This document shows, piece by piece, positions 29,910 to 37,981 of a DNA stretch of 64,000 nucleotides. Below the pieces are notes generated by a model. The model searched no databases, was not told the origin of the DNA, and saw only the letters and a list, made by a program, of their open reading frames with translations. Positions within the stretch are counted from its first letter, which is position 1; the number at the start of each line of letters is the position of its first letter. Origin of the DNA: Pseudaminobacter soli (ex Li et al. 2025) (GTDB lineage Bacteria > Pseudomonadota > Alphaproteobacteria > Rhizobiales > Rhizobiaceae); assembly GCF_029892515.1 (NCBI RefSeq), contig NZ_JARXVF010000003.1, forward strand, positions 186,001 to 250,000, in the 5' to 3' direction. A program made the translations under genes and the position numbers.

Positions 29910-30197
29910 TCAACTCGTGATCACCACGGGCGTGGTGACGGTGCGGTTGTCGAAGCCGGCGATCAGCGGCCGGGCCTTGGCGATGGTGGCCTGCACCTGA
30001 GGCAGCGTCAGCGAGCCCCTGTGGCTGGCCTCGTCGTCCCAGACCTCGGTGATCCAGATCGCATCGTCGTCGGCCGGATCGAGGGCGATCACGTAGCTGA
30101 TGCAGCCGGGCATTTTCGCGGTGCCGCCCTGCATGATGGCGATGAGTTCGTTACGCTTGCCGGGCTGCGCAATCATCCTGCCAATCAGTCCGTACAT
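29910..30197 (-). CDS. Antibiotic biosynthesis monooxygenase (ABM) family protein
   Basis: Single ferredoxin-like domain of 95 residues related to YgiN-type quinol monooxygenases. The pattern YGLIGRMIAQPGKRNELIAI, PGCISYVIALDPADDD and ITEVWDDEASHRGSL (acidic-Trp motif) is diagnostic. It is upstream of the GNAT-like gene on the same strand. Confidence 0.88.
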   Translation of the reverse strand: MYGLIGRMIAQPGKRNELIAIMQGGTAKMPGCISYVIALDPADDDAIWITEVWDDEASHRGSLTLPQVQATIAKARPLIAGFDNRTVTTPVVITS

Positions 30198-30222
30198 GAT
30201 TGCCTCCTGCCTTTCGCCGGCG

Positions 30223-30450
30223 TCAGCTCTGCAGCGCGCCGCGCTTTGCCCATTCCAGCACGTGAAGCCGCAGTGCGGAAGACAGGTTGGCTTCGCGCGG
30301 GCGCGTCGAGTCGATTTCGGCCACGAGCGCCGAAAGCGGCACGCCGCGCTCGGCGGCGATGATGACGAGATCGTCGTAGAAGGGTTTTTCGAGCGAATAG
30401 CTGGTGCGGTGGCCGCGTATGGTCACCGAGCGTTTTTGCACCAGGCTCAC
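30223..30450 (-). CDS. Ribbon-helix-helix domain protein
   Basis: Protein of 75 residues with a ribbon-helix-helix fold of the RHH_4 type: a beta strand (KRSVTIRGHRTSYSLEKPF), then helices YDDLVIIAAERGVPLSALV and SALRLHVLEWAKRGAL. It is probably DNA-binding. The start is a GTG overlapping the DUF4169 stop in a GTGA, so it is third in the sspB operon and likely translationally coupled. Confidence 0.85.
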   Translation of the reverse strand: MSLVQKRSVTIRGHRTSYSLEKPFYDDLVIIAAERGVPLSALVAEIDSTRPREANLSSALRLHVLEWAKRGALQS

Positions 30451-30659
30451 CTGTTGCCGTCTCCGGGCGGTGTTTCGTCCTTGGCACGCTCGCGACGGTG
30501 CCCGTCGATGAAGCGGACCGCCTGTTCGGTTGCCAGGCGGTCGCGTTCCTTTTCAGCCTTGCTGCGGCCGTGCAGGGCGCGGTTCTGTTCGGCTGTGCGC
30601 TCTTTTTCGGCGCGCGCTTTCTGCTTGCGGTGCTGGCGAAGGTTGACGATGTCCGCCAA
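30447..30659 (-). CDS. DUF4169 family protein
   Basis: Protein of 70 residues starting with TTG, MADIVNLRQHRKQKARAEKE then NRALHGRSKAEKERDRL. This strongly basic helix is characteristic of DUF4169, an alphaproteobacterial family of unknown role usually next to sspB. It lies 11 bp after the sspB stop and overlaps the RHH gene by 4 bp. Confidence 0.85.
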   Translation of the reverse strand: MADIVNLRQHRKQKARAEKERTAEQNRALHGRSKAEKERDRLATEQAVRFIDGHRRERAKDETPPGDGNR

Positions 30660-30670
30660 AGCCCCTGCCT

Positions 30671-31204
30671 TTACTTCTTGCGGAAGGCGTCAAGCGAAAC
30701 GACGTCCGCACCCTTGTTGCCGGACGAATCGTCCGCCTCGACCTCTTCGACCTGCTTGGCCTTCTTGCGGCCTTCGGCCTTTGCCGGCTGGATCTTGGCC
30801 GGGGCTTCTTCCGGCTCTTCCTCGACAACGTCCTGGATCACGTCGTCGGCTTTGACGTCGAACTCGAGCTCGAAATTGACCGACGGGTCATAGAAGCCGC
30901 GCACGGCGGAGAAGGGGATCTCCAGCTTCTCGGGAATATCCGAGAAGGACAGGCCGATTTCGAAGCCGGTTTCGGAAACCTTGAGGTCCCAGTACTGGAA
31001 CTGGATGACGATCGTCATCTGCTCCGGGTAACGCTCGCGCAGGCGGCTGGAGATGCGCACGCCCGGCGCCCCGGTCAGGAATGTGATGAAGAAATGATGG
31101 TTGCCCGGCAGGCCGGTGCGCGCGACTTCTGCCAGCACCTTGCGCATGACGCCGCGCAGGGCTTCCTGAGCCAGGATATCGTAGCGGATGTGATCTTCGG
31201 CCAT
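30671..31204 (-). CDS. sspB: ClpXP adaptor SspB (alpha type)
   Basis: Adaptor that binds ssrA-tagged proteins and delivers them to ClpXP. Residues 1-115 form the substrate-binding domain (YDILAQEALRGVMRKVLAEV, GLPGNHHFFITFLTGAPGV, LRERYPEQMTIVIQFQYWDL). An acidic linker (EEEPEEAPAK) follows, then a short conserved C-terminal tail VVSLDAFRKK, where ClpX-binding residues would sit. The ATG at 31204 gives 177 residues; the upstream frame to 31276 is rejected. The tag it should read is encoded by ssrA at 34.2 kb. Confidence 0.92.
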   Translation of the reverse strand: MAEDHIRYDILAQEALRGVMRKVLAEVARTGLPGNHHFFITFLTGAPGVRISSRLRERYPEQMTIVIQFQYWDLKVSETGFEIGLSFSDIPEKLEIPFSAVRGFYDPSVNFELEFDVKADDVIQDVVEEEPEEAPAKIQPAKAEGRKKAKQVEEVEADDSSGNKGADVVSLDAFRKK

Positions 31205-31345
31205 GTGCGGATGCGTTTCCGGTGAGTCGACTTTCTGCGTAGCTGTAATCAAGCTCGCCTTTATCGTAAACCGCATATAGTGCGTGAGTGCAACATGGAT
31301 AGAGCGTGTTGCAGCAACGCAAAGTTAGCGCAAGGTTAGCTTTGG

Positions 31346-32023
31346 TCAGGCTGTAGCAGAGGCCGGTTTCGCCGTCTCGACGCGAGGGCGATATGCGCGC
31401 AGGAAGGTGCGCACGGCATTGCGCGCCGAGGTTTCCCTTGCCGCCTCAGTCGGGGTTTCGCCAAGCAAAAGAGCAACTTGCAGGTCGGCGTTGATGAGCG
31501 CCAGGAATTGCCGGGCGGCAAGATCGGGGTCGTCGACGTCCAGAAGGCCGGCATGCGCCAGCCGGGCAAAGCGGGCGGCCAGCGCCGACCAGGTCTTCAG
31601 CGGTCCTTCGTTGCGCCAGGTTGCGAACAGCTCCGGATAGCGCTCACCCTCGGTCTGGATCAGCTTGCGCAAAAATTTTCCATCGCGATTGCAGATGCAG
31701 TTCTGGTTGAGGCGAATGGCGAAGGCGACCAGTTCGGCCTCGAGGTCCTTCGGATGGTCCGGGAAGGTGGCAAGCGTTGCGAACAGGCCGGCATTCGTGC
31801 GGTCCGTTATGTCCTTCACCACGGCAAGGAACAGATTGTCCTTGTCGCCATGGTGATTGTAGACGGTCTGGCGCGAGACGCCCGCTTCCGCGGCGATCAG
31901 GTCGATATTTGCGCCTCCGAACCCCTCCTGACAGAACACGTGCGCAGCCGCCTCGAGGATCGAGGCGCGCTTGGCGGAATGGCTGCGCGGGGCAGCGAAA
32001 TGGGGGAACGGGTTTTCCTTCAT
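31346..32023 (-). CDS. TetR/AcrR family transcriptional regulator
   Basis: Repressor-type regulator of 225 residues. The N-terminal helix-turn-helix is clear (RASILEAAAHVFCQEGFGGAN then AEAGVSRQTVYNHHGDKDNL). The C-terminal ligand domain matches the AcrR-like TetR_C group. The ATG at 32023 is chosen; a TTG at 32062 would put the start inside the operator palindrome. It is divergent from an MFS drug exporter, its likely target. Confidence 0.92.
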   Translation of the reverse strand: MKENPFPHFAAPRSHSAKRASILEAAAHVFCQEGFGGANIDLIAAEAGVSRQTVYNHHGDKDNLFLAVVKDITDRTNAGLFATLATFPDHPKDLEAELVAFAIRLNQNCICNRDGKFLRKLIQTEGERYPELFATWRNEGPLKTWSALAARFARLAHAGLLDVDDPDLAARQFLALINADLQVALLLGETPTEAARETSARNAVRTFLRAYRPRVETAKPASATA

Positions 32024-32052
32024 TTGAAAAAATAAGATAGGTGTGGTTGACG

Positions 32053-32074
32053 AATTAGACAAGCGTGTCTAATT
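32053..32074. promoter_or_regulatory. TetR-type operator between regulator and MFS gene
   Basis: Perfect palindrome with 9-bp arms AATTAGACA and TGTCTAATT around a 4-bp spacer (AGCG), 30 bp upstream of the regulator ATG and 121 bp before the MFS gene. Core arms TTAGACA/TGTCTAA are typical of TetR-family sites controlling efflux pumps. Confidence 0.75.
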
Positions 32075-32194
32075 TTCTGGACATAGATCGTCAATCCAGC
32101 CTGGGGAGGGAGGGGGACTGACGGCGTTTTGCATGCAGACATTGCCTGACCTGCCGGATTTCGTTGCCGGCGTCATATTCCCGAAAGCAGCAAC

Positions 32195-33406
32195 ATGACA
32201 CCGAAATTCCTCCGTCTTGCGCTCTTGCTCGGCCTTCTTTCGGCCATCGGCCCCTTCGCCATCGACATGTATCTGCCGGCGCTGCCCTCAATCGGCGCCG
32301 ACCTTAATGCTGGCACCGGCGCGGTGCAGATGAGCCTTTTGGTCTTCTTCATCGCAACCGGCGTTGGCCAGGTGGTTGTCGGGCCGATCTCGGACATGGT
32401 CGGCCGCAAGTCGCCGTTGTTCTTCGGCTTGGTGATCTTCGCGATCGGCGGTGTCGGCGCGGCGCTGGCGCCCGATATCGAATGGCTGGTGTTCTTCCGC
32501 TTTGTGCAGGGGATCGGCGCCTGCGCCGGCATGGTGGTGCCGCGCGCCATCGTGCGCGACCTGCATACGGGCACGGAAGCCGCAAAGCTGATGTCTTTGC
32601 TGATGCTGGTGTTCAGCGTCTCGCCCATCCTGGCGCCTCTCACCGGCAGCTTCATCATCGAAAGTGCTGGCTGGCGGGCCGTGTTCTGGGTGGTGACGGC
32701 GGCGGCGCTGATTGCGCTCGGCATGGTGATGGTGCTGAAGGAAACGCGGCCTGCCGAGCAGCGCGTCGGCAGCAGCCTCGGCAGTGCGTTGCGAGGCTAC
32801 CGGCAACTTCTGGGCGACCGCCATTTCCTTGGCCTCACCTTCATAGGCGCGTTCGGGATTTCGAGCTTCTTCGTCTATCTGTCGAGCTCGTCCTTCATCC
32901 TGATCGAGCACTATGGCTTGTCGCCGTCGCTCTACAGCGTGTTCTTCTCGATCAATGCGGTGGCCTTCATCGGCATGTCGCAGCTCACCGGCTTGCTGTC
33001 GCAGCGTTTTGGCCTGCGTCGCGTGGTGCGTACGGCGGTCTGCGGCTATGCGGGCTTCATGGTGCTGCTTCTGGTGGTGACGAGCTTCGGCATCGACCGG
33101 CTCGATGTGCTGGCGACGCTTCTCTTCATCGGCTACGGCTTCCTCGGCCTCGTCATTCCCTCGACTGCGGTGTTGGCGCTGGAGGATCACGGCGAGATCG
33201 CCGGCACGGCCTCTGCGCTCATGGGCACGCTTCAGCTGGCAACCGGCGCGGTGGCCATGGCGGTGGTGGGGCTGTTCTTCAACGGCACCTCGCTGCCGAT
33301 GGTGGCGGGCATTGCCGGCTGTGCCGTGATCGCCTTCGCATTTGCGCAGCTGACGCTCGGGCGCCGCCATCAGGCGACGGCGCAAGCCGAAATGCCGGCG
33401 GAATGA
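32195..33406 (+). CDS. Bcr/CflA family multidrug efflux MFS transporter
   Basis: Drug:proton antiporter of 403 residues with 12 hydrophobic segments. The N-terminus carries the Bcr/CflA motif AIGPFAIDMYLPALPSIG. The loop after helix 2 has motif A (GPISDMVGRKSPLFFG), and motif C appears as VFSVSPILAPLTGSFI. Divergent from the TetR gene with a shared operator, it is probably induced by the regulator's ligand. Confidence 0.9.
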   Translation: MTPKFLRLALLLGLLSAIGPFAIDMYLPALPSIGADLNAGTGAVQMSLLVFFIATGVGQVVVGPISDMVGRKSPLFFGLVIFAIGGVGAALAPDIEWLVFFRFVQGIGACAGMVVPRAIVRDLHTGTEAAKLMSLLMLVFSVSPILAPLTGSFIIESAGWRAVFWVVTAAALIALGMVMVLKETRPAEQRVGSSLGSALRGYRQLLGDRHFLGLTFIGAFGISSFFVYLSSSSFILIEHYGLSPSLYSVFFSINAVAFIGMSQLTGLLSQRFGLRRVVRTAVCGYAGFMVLLLVVTSFGIDRLDVLATLLFIGYGFLGLVIPSTAVLALEDHGEIAGTASALMGTLQLATGAVAMAVVGLFFNGTSLPMVAGIAGCAVIAFAFAQLTLGRRHQATAQAEMPAE

Positions 33407-33427
33407 CCACCGCTTGGGGCAACTGAG

Positions 33428-33456
33428 AAAAGGGCTGGGATTTTCCCGGCCCTTTT
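33428..33456. terminator. Bidirectional rho-independent terminator
   Basis: 13-bp stem AAAAGGGCTGGGA (33428-33440) with TCCCGGCCCTTTT (33444-33456), one G-T pair, loop TTT. A on one side and T on the other serve both the MFS gene and the convergent ATPase gene. Confidence 0.85.
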
Positions 33457-33460
33457 CGTT

Positions 33461-34033
33461 TCAGGCTTGTTTGGCGGCGGAGCTTTCTTGGATCTGCCCT
33501 AGAACGAAAGTCAGCCGATCTTCGACGGGCGCGCGCGGCACCTCGACCAGCCGGTAGCCGCAGGCTGTGTGGGTTTCGACCATCGCCTCATAGGTGCGCT
33601 CAGCCTCCGCCAGATCCTGCCGGCGCTCGCTGTCCTGCCGGAAGATTTCCGGCCATGGCGGCAGAATGAAAACCGTGCGGTTGTAGCGGAAGCTTTTGGC
33701 GGCCTCTTCCGCATGAGGCGGCACGGGCAGGCCGGTCAGCCTGAGATAGCCGATCACGTCGGGCACGCCGCGGTCGAAGAAGACGGGGCCGGTTTCGTCC
33801 CGTGCCGCCTCGTGCGAACGCATTTCCCAGACCAGCATCAGTTCGCCGAAGAGAGCCGGGTCCTTCCAGGGCAAGGCAGGGCCGGAGATCGCCATCTGAT
33901 GGCGGATGATGCCGCGCCCGGCCTCCGGCGCCACGGCGTGGCCGGCGGCGCTGAGTGCTTCGAGAAGCGTCGTCTTGCCGGAGCCGGGACCTCCGGTCAG
34001 CACGAAATAGCGGTCTGTCAGGACCTGTGTCAT
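33461..34033 (-). CDS. Small P-loop ATPase (AAA_28 type)
   Basis: Protein of 190 residues with Walker A VLTGGPGSGKTTLLEAL at the N-terminus, a Walker-B-like FFDRGVPDVIGYL and a C-terminal region rich in Arg. This is the layout of nucleotide-kinase-like AAA_28 ATPases of unknown substrate. The ATG at 34033 has GAGG upstream; the frame to 34114 is rejected. Confidence 0.82.
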   Translation of the reverse strand: MTQVLTDRYFVLTGGPGSGKTTLLEALSAAGHAVAPEAGRGIIRHQMAISGPALPWKDPALFGELMLVWEMRSHEAARDETGPVFFDRGVPDVIGYLRLTGLPVPPHAEEAAKSFRYNRTVFILPPWPEIFRQDSERRQDLAEAERTYEAMVETHTACGYRLVEVPRAPVEDRLTFVLGQIQESSAAKQA

Positions 34034-34156
34034 GAGACCTCGCGTGAAAGGATCACTTGTCGAAAGGGGAAAATCGCCAGGTCGATCCCGAGCGCGCGCA
34101 AAGACGCGCCGCATAGAGGCTGGCGAAAGAAAAAAGGGAGGGGGAGGAGAGAAGTG

Positions 34157-34468
34157 GAGGTTTCTGTTGCCAGGTACCTCCGAACCCCGCCTAGAAGTGC
34201 GAACCTCTAGGGCTTGATTTGAAGCTATCGCACCGCATTACGCAGCGAGACGTGCTTCCGCATAGTTGTCGTTGGCAACTATAAGTTTAGCCCGATAACG
34301 GTGGTACAATGCCGAGCAAAAGTACGATCTTTACGCCTTCGTCGATCCTATTTCGCCCCCATCAAAAGCCGCTCCTCAAAGCGGTTTTTGGTGGAGGCGC
34401 CGGGTACCGCCCCCGGGTCCGAACGGTTTATTCCATCGCCCATTTATTGCCATAGTCAGACAAGCTGA
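34157..34468 (-). ncRNA. ssrA: Transfer-messenger RNA, circularly permuted two-piece form
   Basis: tmRNA rescues stalled ribosomes and tags the nascent chain. Reading the minus strand, the acceptor piece comes first, with T-arm GGGGGCGGTACCCGG and acceptor strand CGCCTCC-A-CCA ending at 34389. A 28-nt intervening hairpin is followed by the coding piece, starting GGGGGCG at 34360 with the conserved ATAGGATCGACG. GGGGGCG pairs with CGCCTCC and gives the alanine-identity G3-U70 wobble. The tag frame runs 34276-34241, ANDNYAEARLAA, with stop TAA at 34240-34238. The 3' end is placed at the GGAGGT/ACCTCC hairpin (34157-34182); a T run follows at 34134-34129. Both outer ends are estimates. The remainder of the 34034-34663 gap shows nothing else certain. 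Confidence 0.93.
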
Positions 34469-34475
34469 CACGGCG

Positions 34476-34504
34476 AATATAGGCAGCCGTGGCGCAAAAT
34501 GAAA
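34476..34504 (-). promoter_or_regulatory. Candidate ssrA promoter
   Basis: On the minus strand TTTCAT (34504-34499) and TATATT (34481-34476) with a 17-bp spacer, about 8 bp before the estimated 5' end of the tmRNA precursor. The -10 is good and the -35 weak. Confidence 0.45.
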
Positions 34505-34663
34505 GCCCGCAATCGCAGCTATCCACTTCCTGCTACGCGCTTGACAGGGGCGGGGCCAGAAAGGAAGCTCGCGGGTGGTGAGGCACACGCGGGGAAACGC
34601 AAAAGTTGTGGCTCCTCGGGGACTTCATCGAGCAACGTCCTGTTTTCCGACGAGGGAATTTAC

Positions 34664-34975
34664 ATGACTGACCATCTTGCAGACGTGAAGAAGTACGATG
34701 CCGGCGCCAGCGCCGAAGCGGTCGACAAGATCGTAAAACATCTTGGCATTGCACTGCACAGCCGCGATGCGTCGCTGGTTTCGTGCACCGATCCCAAGGA
34801 GCTTGCGCGCGTAAAGGAGAGCTGGATCGGCAAGAAGCTCGGCGTGACGGACGATGCAAAGGCCGAGGCCGTGGTGGAAAAGGTCTGCAAGACGATGGCG
34901 GCCGATCACGCTAAGCACCGCGTGACGTTCTACTACCTGGCGGCGAAGGAACTGGGCAAACTCGGCGCCCTCTGA
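34664..34975 (+). CDS. DUF2853 family protein
   Basis: Protein of 103 residues starting MTDHLADVKKYDAGASAEAV with a helical body (KIVKHLGIALHSRDASLVS, ELARVKESWIGKKLGV), matching DUF2853. It is a small cytosolic family of unknown role. The frame open upstream to 34499 overlaps ssrA and is not coding. Confidence 0.85.
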   Translation: MTDHLADVKKYDAGASAEAVDKIVKHLGIALHSRDASLVSCTDPKELARVKESWIGKKLGVTDDAKAEAVVEKVCKTMAADHAKHRVTFYYLAAKELGKLGAL

Positions 34976-35119
34976 CAGGTCATTTGTACCCACCCAGCCG
35001 GTCTCCGCCGCGGCTTTGGGCCGTCGCGGCGGCCGGTATTGGGGATGAGCCCCGGTTATGCGTGGCGCGGACCGGGGCTTGCGCTATGATTGGCGGAACT
35101 CCCGAATCAAGCGAATCCC

Positions 35120-35914
35120 ATGCGCCAGTATCTCGACCTCCTCAGACATGTGCTCGAAACGGGCGTCGACCGCGGCGACCGCACCGGCACCGGCACGCGC
35201 TCGGTGTTCGGCTACCAGATGCGCTTCGACCTTGCCGAAGGTTTCCCGGTGACAACCACCAAGAAGCTGCACCTGAAGTCGATCATCCACGAGCTGCTTT
35301 GGTTCCTGAAGGGCGACACCAACATCAAGTACCTGCAGGACCACGGCGTCACCATTTGGGACGAGTGGGCCGACGAGAATGGCGATCTCGGACCCGTCTA
35401 TGGCGCGCAGTGGCGTTCCTGGCCGGCGCCGGGGGGCGGGCACATCGACCAGATCGCCAATCTGCTCACGCAACTGCGCACCAATCCCAATTCGCGCCGG
35501 TTGATCGTCTCGGCCTGGAACCCGGCGGAAGTAGACGAGATGGCGCTGCCGCCCTGCCACTGCCTGTTCCAGTTCTACGTCTCGGAAGGCAGGCTTTCGT
35601 GCCAGCTCTACCAGCGTTCGGCTGACATCTTCCTCGGCGTGCCATTCAACATCGCATCCTATGCGCTGCTGACGATGATGGTTGCGCAGGTGGCCGGGCT
35701 GAAGCCGGGCGACTTCATCCACACGTTGGGCGACGCACATCTCTATTCGAACCATTTCGAGCAGGCGCGCGAACAGCTTTCGCGCACGCCGAAAGCGCTG
35801 CCGACGATGTGGATCAACCCGGAGGTGAAGGACCTCTTCGCCTTCCGCTTCGAGGACTTCCGGCTCGAGAATTACGAGGCCGATCCCTCTATCCGCGCAC
35901 CGATCGCGGTGTAA
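35120..35914 (+). CDS. thyA: Thymidylate synthase ThyA
   Basis: Converts dUMP to dTMP using methylene-tetrahydrofolate, producing dihydrofolate. From the ATG at 35120 the product has 264 residues, the E. coli length. Signatures are [18 protein letters not shown], the catalytic Cys in [12 protein letters not shown], and [17 protein letters not shown]. The upstream TTG/ATG frame to 35090 is not needed. folA, which recycles the dihydrofolate, lies 4.6 kb downstream on the same strand. Confidence 0.97.
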   Translation: MRQYLDLLRHVLETGVDRGDRTGTGTRSVFGYQMRFDLAEGFPVTTTKKLHLKSIIHELLWFLKGDTNIKYLQDHGVTIWDEWADENGDLGPVYGAQWRSWPAPGGGHIDQIANLLTQLRTNPNSRRLIVSAWNPAEVDEMALPPCHCLFQFYVSEGRLSCQLYQRSADIFLGVPFNIASYALLTMMVAQVAGLKPGDFIHTLGDAHLYSNHFEQAREQLSRTPKALPTMWINPEVKDLFAFRFEDFRLENYEADPSIRAPIAV

Positions 35915-35917
35915 ACG

Positions 35918-35950
35918 AAAAAAGCGCTGCCTCGGGCAGCGCTTTTTTTT
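35918..35950. terminator. Bidirectional terminator after thyA
   Basis: 9-bp stem AGCGCTGCC/GGCAGCGCT (35923-35931, 35935-35943) flanked by an A run and eight T. It serves thyA and the convergent KdpD-like gene. Confidence 0.93.
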
Positions 35951-35962
35951 GGGCGGTGTCAG

Positions 35963-36808
35963 TCAAGCTGCACGGAGACGCTCAAGCCCTAGCGTCATAA
36001 CGTTTCTAACGATTTCGACCAACGTATCGGGCGACGAAGGGCGTTCGTCGGGGTCGAATGCGAGCCCGATGACGGCCCCCGAGCCCACGGCCGTTGCGAC
36101 AGGCCAAAAGTCGAAGCGCGAGGTCACAGCCGGGTAGATTCCGGCGCGCGCGACAGTTTCGGTCGCCAAAGACGACAGCGCCATCTCGAATTCAGCCTCC
36201 TGCGGTTCTGCGCTACTGACTGCCTTTTTGACGGAGACCACTTTTCCCTCCGCGACAAGCATCACGACAACAGGAACTTGGAAGAGCGCGGCCAGAGCCT
36301 CGGAAGTGAGTGAGACGATCATCTCGGTGTCGTCGGCCGCCACGACATCGCGGCTATAGCATTGCAGCACAGTCCCCTGCCGTCTCAGCAGCGCCACGTC
36401 AGTCGCCCTCCGCCTGGAAGTGTAGGCAACGCCGCTTACGATAAGCCCAATGATAAAGAGCAGTGCAACCGCCCAGATGTTTGCCGGGTCCTTGACCATG
36501 AGTGAGTAGCGAGGGTCAGTCAGGAAGAAATTGTAGGCGAGAGCGCCAAGTATGGCCGCGCAGAGTGAGGGCCCCAAGCCGAAAGCAACGCCTGCTATGA
36601 CCACCGGCACGACAAATAAGAGGGAGAGGTTCGGGACATTTGCCTCGATGTCGACACTGACAGCCAAAACCGTCGCGATGGCCGTCATCGCAAAGGCAAC
36701 AAGATAGCCCACTACGGCCGAGGGACTTGATGGCGCCGCGCTCGAAAGCGGATCGGGAGGCGAGGTCGGTGCGATGTCCTGTCGAAGCTTCGATTTGGCA
36801 TCGGTCAT
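35963..36808 (-). CDS. KdpD-like membrane sensor lacking a kinase (DUF4118 + GAF-like)
   Basis: Protein of 281 residues. Residues 30-135 hold the four-helix DUF4118 membrane module of KdpD, including the diagnostic NFFLTDPRYSLMVKDP. Residues 145-275 look like a GAF domain (TEMIVSLTSEALAALFQVPVV). There is no histidine-kinase H, N or G box and no N-terminal KdpD domain, and no kdpABC or response regulator adjoins it. AGGAG precedes the ATG. Role unknown; a sensory or regulatory partner in trans is possible. Confidence 0.8.
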   Translation of the reverse strand: MTDAKSKLRQDIAPTSPPDPLSSAAPSSPSAVVGYLVAFAMTAIATVLAVSVDIEANVPNLSLLFVVPVVIAGVAFGLGPSLCAAILGALAYNFFLTDPRYSLMVKDPANIWAVALLFIIGLIVSGVAYTSRRRATDVALLRRQGTVLQCYSRDVVAADDTEMIVSLTSEALAALFQVPVVVMLVAEGKVVSVKKAVSSAEPQEAEFEMALSSLATETVARAGIYPAVTSRFDFWPVATAVGSGAVIGLAFDPDERPSSPDTLVEIVRNVMTLGLERLRAA

Positions 36809-36858
36809 TGGCTCAACTCCTGCCCAGCAACATGCCGTCGCGGCATAATGCTGAATTG

Positions 36859-36888
36859 AGTATACACCTCTTCCGATCGTGCGTGACA
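36859..36888 (-). promoter_or_regulatory. Candidate promoter for the KdpD-like gene
   Basis: On the minus strand TGTCAC (36888-36883), an 18-bp spacer and TATACT (36864-36859). A short inverted repeat ATGCCG-TCG-CGGCAT follows at 36832-36846 in the presumed 5' untranslated region and could be an operator. Confidence 0.4.
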
Positions 36889-36970
36889 GTTGCTGGCCGC
36901 GGCTCGCCCGGTGGTAGTCGATGCGTGCGCCTCGCCCGTCAGGGAGCGAGGCGCTTAGTCGCGCCGTCGC

Positions 36971-37975
36971 TTACGCGAAGAGCCGGACCGCCATGTAGCA
37001 CAGCGCCGAGATGGCGGCTGCGATGGGCAGGGTGATGACCCAGGCGACCACGATATTCCCCGCAATGCCCCAGCGCACGGCCGTGACGCGCCGCGCAGCG
37101 CCCACGCCGATGATGGCACCGGTGATGGTGTGGGTGGTGGAGACCGGGATGCCGAGCCAGGTCGCCAGGAACAGGGTCAGCGCGCCGCCGGTCTCGGCGC
37201 AAAAGCCCTGCATAGGGTTCAGCCGGGTGATCTTGGAGCCCATCGTGTGGACGATGCGCCAGCCGCCGAACAGCGTGCCCAGCGCCATGGCGCTCTGGCA
37301 AGCGATGACCACCCAGAACGGCACGTAGAACTCGCTGCCGAGCTTGCCCTGCGAGAACAAGAGCACGGCGATGATGCCCATGGTCTTCTGCGCGTCGTTG
37401 CCGCCATGGCCGAGCGAATACATCGAGGCCGAGACGAACTGCATGATGCGGAAGGTGCGATCCACCGCAAAGGGCGTCTGGCGCACAAACAGCCACGACA
37501 CGAACAGGACCAGCAATAGGGCAAGCAGGAAGCCGATGAGCGGCGACAGGACGATGGCCGACGTGGTCTTCAAGAGGCCGCCCCAGACCACGGCGCCGCC
37601 GCCGGCCTTGGCCACGCCCGCGCCGACCATGCCGCCGATGAGCGCATGCGAGCTGCTCGACGGAATGCCGAAGATCCAGGTGATGATGTTCCAGCTTATC
37701 GCGCCCATCAGGGCTGCGAAAATCACCTGTGGGTCGACGATGCTGGCGTCGATGATGCCGGTGCCCAGCGTCTGCGCGACATGCAGCCCGAAGAACAGGA
37801 AGGCGATGAAGTTGAAGAACGCCGCCCAGGCAACTGCGTATTGCGGCCGCAGCACGCGGGTCGACACGATGGTCGCGATGGAATTGGCGGCGTCGTGCAG
37901 GCCGTTGAGGAAGTCGAAGAACAGCGCGACTGCGATCAGGCCGACCAGCAGCGGAAAGGCGAGCGAGGCGTCCAT
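36971..37975 (-). CDS. pit: PiT family low-affinity inorganic phosphate transporter
   Basis: Inner-membrane phosphate/cation symporter of 334 residues with about ten hydrophobic segments. Duplicated PiT signatures are present: GLHDAANSIATIVSTRVL near the N-terminus and HGGNDAQKTMGIIAVLLF in the second half. It follows the DUF47 gene by 6 bp, the phosphate-regulated orfA-pit arrangement known from Sinorhizobium. Confidence 0.94.
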   Translation of the reverse strand: MDASLAFPLLVGLIAVALFFDFLNGLHDAANSIATIVSTRVLRPQYAVAWAAFFNFIAFLFFGLHVAQTLGTGIIDASIVDPQVIFAALMGAISWNIITWIFGIPSSSSHALIGGMVGAGVAKAGGGAVVWGGLLKTTSAIVLSPLIGFLLALLLVLFVSWLFVRQTPFAVDRTFRIMQFVSASMYSLGHGGNDAQKTMGIIAVLLFSQGKLGSEFYVPFWVVIACQSAMALGTLFGGWRIVHTMGSKITRLNPMQGFCAETGGALTLFLATWLGIPVSTTHTITGAIIGVGAARRVTAVRWGIAGNIVVAWVITLPIAAAISALCYMAVRLFA

Positions 37976-37981
37976 CAGCGA

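Noticed and set aside
34541-34546. TTGACA on the plus strand as a -35 box for the DUF2853 gene
   Set aside because: No acceptable -10 box lies 16-18 bp downstream.
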